Below, one piece after another: positions 46,381-57,551 of a DNA stretch of 64,000 nt. Positions within the stretch are counted from its first letter, which is position 1. Each line of letters begins with the position of its first letter. Both the position numbers and the translations under genes were made by a program. The notes below the pieces were generated by a model. It saw only the letters and a list, made by a program, of their open reading frames with translations. It made no database searches and had not been told where the DNA came from. Source of the stretch: Mactra quadrangularis (lineage: Eukaryota > Mollusca > Bivalvia > Venerida > Mactridae); contig CM046304.1 in assembly GCA_025267735.1 (NCBI GenBank), positions 7,688,001-7,752,000 on the forward strand. The letters run 5' to 3'.

Positions 46381-48833
46381 GTGACCACACCAGGTAACCC
46401 GCTAAATCGGGCGCGCGAGGCTAATTCGGGCGATATCCAATACGATACATTTTTGAATCACAATTAGTGTAAGATTTTCGTTAATAATTCTTTATATATT
46501 CACTTTTATGTTATAAAAGTGGCACGGATCTGTCGGGCTGGGCTTGGCGATTCAGCACATTGCTTTATATTTTCCATAAATGAAAAATTAAGAAAGAAAA
46601 CGCGAGTTAAAGACAGAGAAACTATCCAAACCCCGTTTTTTTAAGTTTAAGGTCATTTTTTACCTACATTTTTGTAACCAACGGTGTAACTTTTGTATTT
46701 GTCTTGTAGAGCTGTCCCTTTTCTACTATAATGTCAATTTGCAGCCATTGAAACTGTATACTTTTCGAGAAATCGCCGTTTTACTTCACTGTACATAAAA
46801 ATTGAGGCTAAATCGGGCGAAGTTGCTGTGTATTTAGTGCTAAGCCGGTGAGCAGTTGCTTTTGTGGTACATTGCTTACGGATATATTTTCTATTTGACA
46901 AAGTTTATATTCCACAAGAATGAGACAAACTATATAATATTGTATTCAATTATATAAAAAACTCATTGGACGATTGATTGACACTTATTGTTATAGGTAA
47001 GTCTGTTGTATTCTTAAGAGTATAGTGATTACAAGACTATCCTATCTTAATTATGTACTATTCTTGCATTGACTATTAACACAAGTCATCTTAATTGCCA
47101 AGTTATTAATAATCAAGCAACTTAGTTCTAATCAAACATTAAAAAAAAACGGGGAAGCTACTTAGATTAAATACTTTGAATGGCTGAAAGAACACCCCTG
47201 CATTTGTTTCTAGAAATTAAACTACGTAAGATTTTCCGTGTCATTTATAGCATTAGCTCGTTTTTTAAGAGCCACTGCAACTTGTTCAAACTACGCATTA
47301 TTAACTCTGTCCGGTACTCTAATAGGGCATCGTAATAAACTGGATGAATTAACTCCCTTGAATTTAAAAACATATACCTAGATTTATCTCTCTTTATAAC
47401 TATACACTAATAAAAATGTCGGTCGAATGCTCACAAAACAAATGGCGATGTCCAAAATGCGTTATTTATGCTTGGGATATACCAAGATATTAATTTTAAG
47501 GCTTATTTGGTTAATATGGTAATTATAATTTCATGTCAAAATAGTTTATATAACCAAACTCCTCACAGTGCTTACGTCACAAGTTGCTACTTAACCACTG
47601 CTTACATGTAAATCACCTGACGCTACCTATACCACGAGACAAAAATGGCGATTCTTAGAACATCATACTACAAAAATATTGAATTGTAAAAAAAGATGAA
47701 AAAAATATTCGGCTCTCTGGGGGACGAATATACTTGTGGTGGTAGGGGTTATTGATTAAGTAAAGGAAACTAACCGCTGCAAGGGCATACAGTGGGCATT
47801 TTTATTGGTGTAAAACTTTAAAATGAGATACATCTTGGTATGTTTTCGACAATGTAAGGGAGGTAATTCATCATTTTTGTACGGAACCCTATCATAGTAC
47901 CGGACAGAGTTAATAATGAATAGTTTCAACAAGTTGCAGTGGCTTTTAAGAACGAGCTAATGCTATAAATGACACGGAAAATCATACGTAGTTTAATTTC
48001 TAGAAACAAATGCAGGGGTGTTCTTTCAGCTATTCTAAACATTTAATTCCAGGTAGCTTCCTGATACGTTTTTTAATGTTTAAAAAGAAAAAAGCCGATT
48101 TAATTGATTATTAATAACTTGGCAATTAAGATGGCTTTTGTCAAAGGTCAATGCAAGAATAGTATATTTGTACCTATTAAGATAGGATAGACACTGCACT
48201 CTTAAGAGTACAACAAACTTATCTATAACAACTAGGGTTATTCAGTCATCCAATTAGTTCTATACATAACTGAATACTAAATTTATAGTTTGTTTCTTTC
48301 TTGTGGAATATAAATTTTGACAAATAGAAAATATTTCCGTAAGCAATGTATCACAAAAGCAACTGCTCCCCGACTTAGCACTAAATACACAGCAACTTCG
48401 CCCGATTTAGCCTCAATTTTTATGTACAGTGGAGTAAAATGGCGATTTCTCGAAAAGTATACAGTTTCAATGGCTGCAAATTGACATTATAGTAGAAAAG
48501 GGACAGCTCTACAAGACAAATACAAAAGTTACACCGTTGGTTGCAAAAATGTAGGTAAAAATGACATTAAACTTGAAAACCCGGATTTTGGATGGCTTCT
48601 CTGTCTTTAACTCGCGTTTTCTCTCTTATTTTTTATTTTTGGAAAATGAAGCAATGTGCTGAATCGCCAAGCCCAGCCCGACAGATCCGTGCCACTTTTA
48701 TAACATAAAGGTGAATATATAAAGAATAATTGACGAAAATCTTACACTGACTGAGATTCAAAAATGTATCGTATTGGATATCGCCCGAATTAGCCTCGCG
48801 CGCCCGATTTAGCGGGTTACCTGGTGTGGTGAC
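46381..48833. mobile_element. 2.45 kb foldback with about 1 kb inverted arms
   Basis: Left arm 46381 to about 47420 and right arm about 47798-48833 are inverted copies with scattered differences and small indels (the alignment weakens beyond 47340/47890). Terminal bases are GT(G/C)ACCACACCAGG. GCTAAATCGGGCG-type motifs occur at 46401, 46420, 46807 and, less exactly, 46838, and symmetrically in the right arm. Subterminal repeated motifs are a usual feature of transposase-binding ends. The spacer of about 380 bp has no open frame of note. A piece of the right arm is found at 27507-27560, so it is a dispersed family. Confidence 0.75.
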
Positions 48834-49482
48834 CAGACATGTATAAATTTTTACCTATGTCTCTGATAGCTCTCAAGTGATACTTTGGGGTGCAGTAATT
48901 TCTATAAGAATCTAATTATTGTAACTAACAATTTGTCACCGTTCTTGTGAATTGCGCAGACAGATCGCAGTATCTCTCGAAATTAAATGTGAAGTACGTG
49001 AAGCGTTTTATTCTGCATAATGTAAAATATAAGAATTGGGTGAGTATGCCGTTTATGGGTATTATTTCGAAAACAAAGAACGCATGCTTGGTGAATATTC
49101 AAAAAATGGCAAGAAGGTTGCACGTATTCTGGGTGATTCCCCATGATAATACAGCAGTTACAGTCATGTGACAGAGGCATTACATTCGATTCAGTAAAGA
49201 TCAGAAATATTTTACTTCACGTCGAGAATCAAACTCGATTTTCCGGTTTGACGTGTCTATTTTTAGTTTTATCTAGAACTATTTTTAGACACACAAATAC
49301 CCCACTATATTTGTTGATTTTTGGCAGTTTTTGCAAATATCAAGAGGCTTTGTCAAAAAAGAATTGTCAACTTGATATGCGGGTATATAGGTGCTCCAGC
49401 GACAAACAAAAGATTTATTCAAAGCTGCGCAGTTTCTTCCACAAAACAGGAAACTCGCAAATTTAATAGTATAGAAGATAGA

Positions 49483-50815
49483 TAACCTTCTTTGCAGAAT
49501 TAGACCAAATTATGGAACCATAGTCAAGAATTGGCTGTATATATGCATTACAAAACACTTTTCTCATATCAACTTTCAAAAACGGTTTGATTCTACGAAA
49601 TAAACACAGCTTAGAGTTTAGTTTATTGTATGTTATAGAAACATGAGCATCCCATTTCAAATTGTTATCTATGATTACACCCAAGACTTTTTGTTGAGTA
49701 ACACATTGAATAGGTTCATTTTGTAGTAAAAATTTTAAGTTTCTAGACTTTTTTGTATTATGAGCAGTGCCTAATGGCATAGCAGTAGTTCTTTTAGGAT
49801 TAAGCTTCATTTTGTTCTTACTACACCATGTAAGTACACTGTTAAGATCATTTTGAAGCGATTGTTCAATAGATTCAATGGATTTGCCGTAAGTATAAAG
49901 TGTAGTGTCATCCGCGTACATGTCCGTCTCAGTAAATCGAAGGTGTTGCGGCAAGTCATTTATGAAAATAAGAAAAAGCAAAGGGCCAAGAATTGAGCCC
50001 TGGGGAACACCTACAATAATATTTTGTAAAGACGACGATGTATTGCCTATTTTAACCATTTGTTTTCTATTTGAGAGGTAAGATTCGAACCAAGATATAT
50101 TTTTTTCCGAAAAATTGTACTGACTAAGTTTGTGTAACAAAATTTTATGATTAACTAAATCAAAGGCCTTGCTAAAGTCAAGAAATAATGTTCCTACTAA
50201 ATTCCCATTGTCAATTTGTTTTGTCCAATCATCAACTAAGCGAATCAAAGCTGTCTGACAAGAATGAGTTCTACGAAAACCTGATTGTTTTGTGCGAAGT
50301 ATTTTTGAGCGATCAAAGAAATCGTGCATTTGATTCGAAATATGTGTCTCAAAAATTTTAGACATAGACGACAGTATAGAGATAGGCCGATAGTTATTCG
50401 GATCTTCAGGAGAACCGTGTTTGAAGAGAGGAATTACTCGAGCATGTTTTAATTGTTCAGGAAATATACCTAAATGAATACTGTTGTTTATAATCGAGGT
50501 GAGAGGAATGACAATTGCGTCTATGCTTAGTTTTAATAACTTAAAACTAATACCGTCTAAACCCACAGATTTGTTTGTTTTCAGTTTTTCAATGATCTTT
50601 TTTGCAGTAAAAGGATTGAGTTCTTGAAAGTTAAAAGATTCTGAAGAGTTTATTTCAATAGATTTATCAATATCATGCGTGGTCGTAATGTCGTTTATGT
50701 TTCCCTGTAGATCACATTGATCAAGGGCAATATTGGAAAAAAATAAATTGAAACTATTTGCTATGTTTTCTTAATCAGTAATTAATACGTCATTAAAGAT
50801 CATACCCTGAGGTAT
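49483..50815 (-). pseudogene. LINE reverse transcriptase domain, upstream part of a Helitron-split element
   Basis: The 367-codon open stretch from about 50566 holds a nearly complete non-LTR reverse transcriptase: GLDGISFKLL, NNYRPISILSSMSKIFE (residues about 58-74), catalytic motif A FLDFSKAFD (128-136), VPQGSILGPLLFLIFINDLP, and motif C YADD (217-220), then GVIIDNNLKWDAHV and PILDYGSIIWSN. The frame is open further upstream (SFNLFFSNIALDQCDL, LNPFTAKKIIEKLK, KSVGLDG) to a stop at about 50772, so the apparent start is not real. The catalytic residues are intact, but the endonuclease is absent and the C-terminal part is cut off by the Helitron, so it is inactive. Likely CR1/Jockey-group; clade not resolved. 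Confidence 0.92.
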
Positions 50816-50821
50816 TTTTGG

Positions 50822-50990
50822 ACTGTCCGTTTGTAATAATTTTACCTATCCGTTATAATTGTAATAATTTTTTCTATCCGTGTGTAATATTTTTTTCTAT
50901 TCGTTTGTAATTTTTCTATCCGTTTGTAATTTTTTTTATCCGTTTGTAAAAAAATTTTCTATCCGTTTGTAATAATTTTACCCAATATTT
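50822..50990. repeat. Irregular minisatellite of TATCCGTTTGTAATAATTTT units
   Basis: About seven units of 20-28 bp with variable T runs, directly at the 5' break of the LINE. Confidence 0.8.
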
Positions 50991-51537
50991 TACTATGTTA
51001 AAATAGCGAATTGTTAAGAAAGTAAAATTCATATGAGATTCATATTTCTTTAAATTTGGATATTTTGATTTTAGCCTGACTCATGTTTGTAGAGTAGTTT
51101 TCCTATCATAAGTGAATATCGCGATTCTGATATCGTTATATTGTACCGATGAAATACTGTTGATACGGTGTCACGATATATCGAATTTATGAAGCAGTCC
51201 TAATGCCATTGCACAAATATCAGCGTTTGTCACCAGATGATAGTTATTTAATGATCTGAACCTCGGTCTGAATTTAATGTTGATCTCTGATATTTTCCCA
51301 TTAATCTATGTACGGGTAACCATGATCTATGTTCAAAGTTCGTACTTGGTACTAACACCTCGATTACGTCAGAATTCAATTATATCTCCATTATCAGAAT
51401 TGTTGTAAAATGAGGGAAAACTTTCCAAGAAGACATCGTCATCATCTTATATCTTTCAAACTATTGACCCTGCCAGGAGTTTTACTGATATAATTAAGTT
51501 AGCGACTGTTATCTGATTTCCTGATATGGATTTTTAT
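50991..51537. other. No gene recognised
   Basis: Unique AT-rich sequence between the minisatellite and an inverted SINE. Confidence 0.4.
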
Positions 51538-51790
51538 TTATACTGGGTTTAACGCCGTGTCAACACATTTCTTAGGTTATTTTACGGCATCCAGCGCACC
51601 TAACCTAGCTTTCCTGGACTCTTGTCTATATCCAGCACTCGCCTACTTTTCCACAAGGCCGGATACTTATCCATATATACCTTATTAATGGAGGAAAATT
51701 GACATTATTGTCAAATTTTCATGGAAGGGTATAACCTTCCTGTGTGATATTCGAACCCGTACCCCTTTCTACACTAGATTCGAAATCCTA
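51538..51790 (-). mobile_element. tRNA-derived SINE, second family, inverted copy
   Basis: Complement of the SINE at 40589-40870: 'gggtttaacgccgtgtcaac', 'taacctagctttcctggact', 'ccacaaggccgga', 'ggaagggtataaccttcc' and a degraded head (GATATTCGAACCCGTACCCC). The A box is poorly preserved. Confidence 0.75.
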
Positions 51791-51961
51791 CCTCAGATAT
51801 ATTTCTTATTGTAAAACATTGTTATAGAAACAATATACTCACCTAGTCTGGAGTAGTTTCTATTTGTTCTACGTAATTTGGTCAGGCGGCGGCAAATGCA
51901 ACCACACTGCTTTTACATAAATATGTTTATTTTCTGCTAATTATTTAATAATGTATTTATT

Positions 51962-53597
51962 TACCGCCGGCCTGAAGGCCGGTGGTATATTGGAGTCGTC
52001 AGAATCTGATGACCATGGTAGGAGCAGTCCATAATTTCTTTTACTTGCGTCCTCCTTTTTTTATTTGCAAATGTTGACCGTGCTAAATTGTATTAATTTT
52101 TAGTTTTAAAGTACTGCAATAAAATTTCGTGCTTTTTTGGGGGGGGCATTTTGAAGAACAGTTTATCCTTAATTTATATTTTAAGACATTGTAAAATAGC
52201 TGCTCCCCTAAATTGACGGCCGCACGATTTACCGCATACTCCAAATACTTATTGCATACTTCGCATTGACGGCCGCACGATTTACCGCATACTCCAAATA
52301 CTTACCGCATACTTCGCATACTCGCGTTAAAATCGAAAATACTCTCGCACACTATTATAATTCTCATACAATGATACTTAAATACTTAAAAAAACACTTG
52401 GTAGAATATTAATAACTAATCAGAATGAGATTTACTTCGAAAAGTTGATTTAAATGGAAGAAATTTGCCTAAAATAACGCACACTGTCGTATTTTTTCGT
52501 ATAAGAAAAATATATTCTTACAAATTTTCCCTAACACTCGCTTAATTCTTATACAATGACACTTAGATATAATTTAAACACTTGTTATAATATTAATTGA
52601 TACTCAGAATGTGCTTTTTGTTCAAGCAGTCTACTTTAATGGATAACCCTTGTCTCAAAATAGCGTACACTGTCATATTTTCGCTTAGAAGACAACATTT
52701 TCTCTCTTAAATACTCCCTTGATTCATATACAATGAACCTAGAATATTTATATAACATTGTATGAATATTAATTTAACTTATTATGTAATATTTGTTCGC
52801 AATGGTTACTTTAATAGATAACGTTTGGCTAAAAATAACGAACACGGTCGTACGATTGCGAAAAGAAAAATAAATTCTCTGAAATACTCCCTTGATTCTA
52901 ATACGTAGAAGGTTAGATACTAATATTACAACATTACAATTGTTTAAGTATTAACTAATATTTTTTTCTAAATAAAGACGTTTAATCACTAAATTATTCT
53001 CAAAATAACACACATAACCGCATATAAGTTTTTGCGTATGCTAAAACCAACCACGTACCGTACATACGTACGTCTCCGTGAACAGATTTGCTATAGACTC
53101 GTGGTAAATAAGAAAGTACGCGAGTTGAGAAATTTAGATCGGGTTTATCGTATACGAAGCGCTAAATGCATGATGTTAAATCTGGCGTGTTTTCATATAC
53201 ATAACTTTCATTTATTATTTAAAACATTTATATCATGTTTAAAAGAAGTTTCTCCAAGAAGTTGCTACATTGTAATTATCTTCTCTTCTAAACCCTGGTT
53301 TAGACTAAAACAGTAGACATGCAAGTAAATTTATTGCTGTAATTAGTGGCCAATAAGCCGTACTTTTTTAAGTTTGTAAAAAAGGAATAATCATGTATTA
53401 ATTAAATAATGTAATAAATATATAGATTTATAAACTGTGACATTTATCATGGTACACTTTACATGTTCTGTATTATACCTCAGAATACAGAATTTTGTAC
53501 TCTTTTTGTCGCGTATATCTTTGTTTTCTCTTTTGATTTATGTACACATACCACTATCCGGCGGTATTTAATGCTTTGCATTAATCTTTTCTTGTTA
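51962..53597 (-). mobile_element. 1.07 kb-family element, inverted and expanded copy 3
   Basis: Both ends match copies 1 and 2 in inverse: the hairpin at 51962-51987 with 'ttggagtcgtcagaatctga', and 'aatcttttcttgtta' at 53597. The interior 52215-53035 is replaced or expanded: TGACGGCCGCACGATTTACC occurs twice (52215, 52268), and four diverged units of about 174-185 bp follow, with ATACAATGA-type anchors at 52366, 52551, 52727 and 52901. Internal tandem monomers of this length are known from bivalve pearl-type and Helitron-associated repeats. A 94-codon plus-strand stretch (53032-53316) is not a gene. Confidence 0.7.
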
Positions 53598-53599
53598 TT

Positions 53600-54382
53600 A
53601 TTTATTCAGCATAAATCACAGTAAACATGGTACACAATGTAAATAACAATAACATCAATTAAACATAAAACAAATTATAACATTTCAATTTAAGAATTGA
53701 TACCATTAAATAAGATAAAATATAAAAACTAATTATCACAAGATTATTAATAAATTGCACTCATTAAATTTTTATAATACTTTATAAAACAGATTCATAA
53801 TTATCTAAATAAATGGGGAGAACAACCATGTTAAATGTGTTTATATACTATGGATGACACAAAAAAGAGAACACTCTTATTTCCATTGTAGTCCATGGTA
53901 ATAAACATAAAAGAAATGAAAATGGGATGAATGACTCAGGAAGGCTCCTTAAAATAAATAATTACTATAAATTAAGAATTAGACATAGGTAAAAAAGTAT
54001 AAAAATTTACAATTAAATATCACAGGGAAAATTATATTTTAAAAATATCACAAAAAAAGTACCGGTACCTAGGCTATCCCAGTTTACTTAGATATTGTTT
54101 GTAAATAAGTGGTTTTTAACTTCAGTTTTAAAAGATGTAAGACTTTTTATGTTTTTTTAAGATTAGCTGGCAAACTGTTCCATAGATAGCCCACAGCATA
54201 GGCAAAGGTTTTAGCATCAAATGACCCAACCTTAGGGATAGAATAACACCACTCTTTACTGAACCTAGTACTGTAGGAGTGGACAGAATCTTGTGGGATA
54301 AAATGTTCCACCTTATAGTTGAGACTAAGACCATGCCTAAGTTTAATCAAAGCACTGGAGTGCTGGAGGAACGATGTCCTGA
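53600..54382 (-). pseudogene. LINE 3' end, downstream part of an interrupted element
   Basis: Minus frame from about 54382: NKFRTSFLQHSSALIKLRHG, then VHSYSTRF, and FAYAVGYLWNSLPANLKKT, a typical C-terminal end of a non-LTR polyprotein (LWNSLP block). An A-rich 3' region runs to about 53600. It continues the LINE at 55680-57030. Confidence 0.75.
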
Positions 54383-55201
54383 ACTTATTTTTTGATTAAA
54401 GAATATATTATTATGTATATTATCTATAAAATAATGTATTAAGTATCAATTAACAGAATTTAACAAAAGGATAGCACTAGACTTCTCAAGTGGTTTGCTC
54501 TTGGCAAGGTTTATCTTACTTTATCAAACAAAATAAACCAGTCAAAGAATTAATTTTCATCAACACATTTTAGGGTCATGTACAGCAGCAATCTCACCAA
54601 ACCAAAGATTATTCTGGACTATTTTCTTTAACCAAAAGGAGCTGACAACTTCCCATCTTTGGTTATCAATGGGTATTTTTTAACGAGATCGTTAATATTT
54701 TCGTTAAAATTTATAGATTTGGTGTGGAATGACAATCTGATTTTTTTCACAAAAACATCGACTTTCTAACAATTCATTTAAGGTTTTCCCCCAAGTACTA
54801 AGCTCTTTTGCATCAAGCTACATTCCCATTTTTGTTTACGAATTTTAAGTCAAATTAACGTTTTGCATTTGCAATTTATTCACAATTAAAATTACTCTAA
54901 GAATCGTCTATTTCCTATAAATATTTGTTTAAATTCCGTACACACATATTCATTCCAAATTATAATCAAACTCCATAACTTATAATCGCTCAAGTAAACT
55001 TTTAATGTGACATTTTGAAGACGACAACGTCATATCGCCGTATATTAAACATCCGGTAAGTGTATTAGTCATATTCAAAATGGCGGTTGTAATAACAATT
55101 GGATAAGTCACGTCGGTTTATATTTGTTTATTTCGAGTAATAATGAATTTAAACAAGTTTTTCGACGTTTAAAGATGAAACATACGCATGTTATTTGACT
55201 T

Positions 55202-55282
55202 CCGTAACTCTAGCCAACCCTGTTAGGGTTGTCTACAGTTACGGAACTTCCGTAACTCTAGAACCTTGGTCTAGAGTTACGG
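55202..55282. repeat. Two adjacent hairpins sharing a CCGTAACT stem
   Basis: First: CCGTAACTCTAG ... CTACAGTTACGG (55202-55244) with inner AACCCT/AGGGTT. Second: CCGTAACTCTAGA/TCTAGAGTTACGG (55250-55262/55270-55282), perfect, around ACCTTGG. Confidence 0.8.
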
Positions 55283-55643
55283 TACCATAACTCAAGCCCC
55301 TGCTTAATATAGTACGATCATTGAATATTGTTTATTACTATCGAATGATATAATTATGTTATGCATATAACAGGCATTGTCAAAAACATTGTAGGCCCTT
55401 TTTACTCCAACAAGTAATCATTGCAGTTGTCACGGGTTGAGTTGTCCCGTCTCCATTGTAAAATTTATATGTCCTGAGAGTAACCTCCCTTTTTCTGAAG
55501 AGTTTCAAGAACGACAACACAAGCCAGCGTTGTATTACATTTAAATGAGATGTAAATGAGTTACACGCTTGAACTACGCCTCTTTGTCTATATTGAAAAT
55601 TGTTGAAGCGTGAAAAGAGTAATCTTATACTTTCTTGTTACCA

Positions 55644-55674
55644 TTGGAACGATGCTAAATTAGCATCGTTCCAA
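55644..55674. repeat. Terminal hairpin, GGAACGAT family, copy b
   Basis: Arms GGAACGATGCTAA and TTAGCATCGTTCC around A, extended by TT/AA. Longer by two pairs than copy a. Confidence 0.88.
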
Positions 55675-55679
55675 AAAGC

Positions 55680-57030
55680 ATGACATAAGATAACCTGATT
55701 GACTCTTTGACTGGTAACCAGTTAAGTTGTTTAAAATGATTGTGTTCAATATGAGCTATGTGGTCAAGATTAAGCACAAATCGTATGATTTTATTTTGGG
55801 TGACTTAAAGTTTACTTTTCCAATGTTTTGTCAGCCCATTGTACAAAAATGAACAAGTGTAGTCAAAGTGACATTAGATGAGTGCAGAAACCAAAAGTTT
55901 TTTAGTCTGTTCTGTAAGAAAGTGACGCTTCCTGTAGAGGAATTTAAGCCTAGCATTAGCTTTGTTGATTACACCACTGGCCATATTTCACAGCTGAGAT
56001 TTTGGTCTAGAGTAGCACAAAGATACTTAACAGAAGAAGTTGACTGAATAGATGTGCCATTACATGAATTTAGATTTTATTTTGTGTTTAGAACCAAAGA
56101 CAATGGATTCTGTTTTACCAAGGTGTAGTGACAGTTTGTTATCAACCAACCAGAAGCTCACAGCTTGCAAATCATCACTTAGTTCTTTTCAATGACTGAC
56201 CTGGATTTATTGGCAACTAAAGTGACAGAGTCATCAGCATATAAAAGTAACTTATTTCTAGTGACAGCAGACATATCATTAACATAAATTAAAAATAAAA
56301 GAGGTCCCAGGATAGATCATTGTGGTACCATACAAGTGATAGTGGCAGGTTTTGAATGGGAACCAGAATTATCCACAAGTTGTTGCCTGTCACATAGAAA
56401 GGATTCAAACCAACAGGTAATATCATTTCCCAAACCAATAGCTTCAAGTTTCATTAAAAGAACAGAATGAGCTACAGTGTTAAATGCCTTTTGAAGATCA
56501 AGTAGAACCATTCCCACTAGATTACCTTTGTCAAATAAACTCTTATAAATATCTTAGATATAACACTTAAAATTGAGACAGGTCTATAGTTACCAACATC
56601 AGTTACTCTTGCAGACTTTAAATTAGAAGGTACAGTTCCTTGGATTAAGGAAAGATTAATAACATGTGTGAGGGGACAGGCAATAAGTGTAGCACTATCA
56701 ACCACAAACCTTGCTGGGTTGCCATCTAAACCAGTAGCCTTGTTACTGCTTAGTCTATTAAGGTATTTCAAAACTTTATTTTCTGTAACAAGAGAAAAAG
56801 AAAAATTATTCTTGAGAACACATATGTCAGGTTAAAACTTCGTCACAAAACTTTTACCAAATTTAATAGAAGGTATTGGAAGTTTAGAAACAAGATCTGA
56901 GGCAATTGTTGTATAAAACCTATTAAATTTTTCAGCAACTTTCATTATATCAAACCAAAGATCACCATTGATGTTCAAACCAATGTTTTTACAAGAAGAA
57001 GAAATATTCTTTTTGGATGGCATACCAAGT
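55680..57030 (-). pseudogene. LINE reverse transcriptase remnant, several breaks
   Basis: Minus-strand blocks in order: KYLNRLSSNKATGLDGNPAR, GNYRPVSILSVISKIF, catalytic motif A LLDLQKAFNTV, VPQ then a stop then SILGPLLFLIYVND, motif C YADDSVTL, later LKFLYRKRHFLTEQTKKLL and LNWLPVKES. The invariant Gly of the PQG motif is replaced by a stop codon, and other frameshifts are present (for example near 56517-56560), so it is dead. The upstream piece 57023-56832 (WFDIMKVAEKFNRFYTTIAS) is the segment before the RT domain. Confidence 0.85.
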
Positions 57031-57195
57031 GACTAAAGAATTGTAATGTACATTTTTAATTAATTTAGATATATAGGTGTCATACAAGACGTATTTACGT
57101 GCAACTTCGTAGGTACATAGATCTCATTAAGTAGAAGTGCATTGCAAAGGAACTGTAACTGCCTTCCTGATAATGGAGTTATTGCCCTATTTGAT

Positions 57196-57219
57196 AGGAT
57201 TTTTTTTCAAAAAAATCCT
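57196..57219. repeat. Terminal palindrome, AAGGA family, copy b
   Basis: Arms AGGATTTTTTT and AAAAAAATCCT around TC, perfectly paired. Confidence 0.85.
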
Positions 57220-57500
57220 TTCTATGTCAGCGCTCTACGAAATTTGAAAAGAACGAACAACACCTTCAACTCAATAGGAATTAATGAGTCAATGCGACCA
57301 AGAAATAGTGCAGCAGAAAAATATGTGTAATATCAAAAGTAGATAAGTTGAAAAAAAGTAATATAAAAAAATACTTAAAATTATGATATTTCATGGTTTT
57401 TTTCACATTAATCAAACATCATTCTAACTGTGCACGGAGAGAAGTTTTTTGTATTATTGCGCATTAATATCTACCACACGCTTGTATATATATACCGCAT
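57196..57500 (-). mobile_element. Hairpin-ended element, AAGGA family, copy 2
   Basis: Inverse of 10437-10738 (see there). The terminal palindrome is at 57196-57219, followed by 'tctatgtcagcgctc'. It lies between a LINE and a Tc1/mariner remnant. Confidence 0.65.
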
Positions 57501-57551
57501 TTGTATAGCGCTCTTTCCATATTGAATATATGTTCAAAAGCGCTTCACAAT

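Larger units (their letters stand above)
45886..49482 (-). mobile_element. Non-autonomous Helitron, 3.6 kb, inserted in a LINE
   Basis: Reading the minus strand, the element starts TCTATCTTCTATACTATTAA (TC end, TCTATACTATTAA motif) and ends with a perfect hairpin AGCCCGTGC-TT-GCACGGGCT, then CCCAT and CTAG. The flanking bases are A before TC and T after CTAG, the standard A|T Helitron target with no duplication. Joining the flanks restores the LINE frame at KKV-ITKIINGQKR. No Rep or helicase frame is present, so it depends on an element elsewhere. Its interior is mostly a large foldback (46381-48833). The 80-codon open stretch 46225-46467 begins after an acceptor-like 'ccaatcattacag', a weak sign of captured exon sequence. 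Confidence 0.88.
54383..55679 (+). mobile_element. Hairpin-ended insert within a LINE
   Basis: LINE coding sequence stops at about 55680 (KQLNWLPVKESIRLSY) and resumes near 54382, with perhaps 15-20 codons missing. The inserted 1.3 kb ends on the right with the GGAACGAT hairpin (55644-55674) plus AAAAA, directly against LINE sequence. This supports the hairpin being a true element end. Two more hairpins (55202-55282) lie inside. The left end has no recognisable motif. Confidence 0.6.

Noticed and set aside
46225..46467. 80-codon open frame after an acceptor-like site as a captured host exon
   Set aside because: It runs across the edge of the foldback arm at 46381 and no homologous protein could be recognised; kept only as a remark in the Helitron entry.
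49143..49466. 107-codon plus-strand open frame within the Helitron
   Set aside because: No Rep, helicase or other recognisable domain and no splice context; treated as chance.
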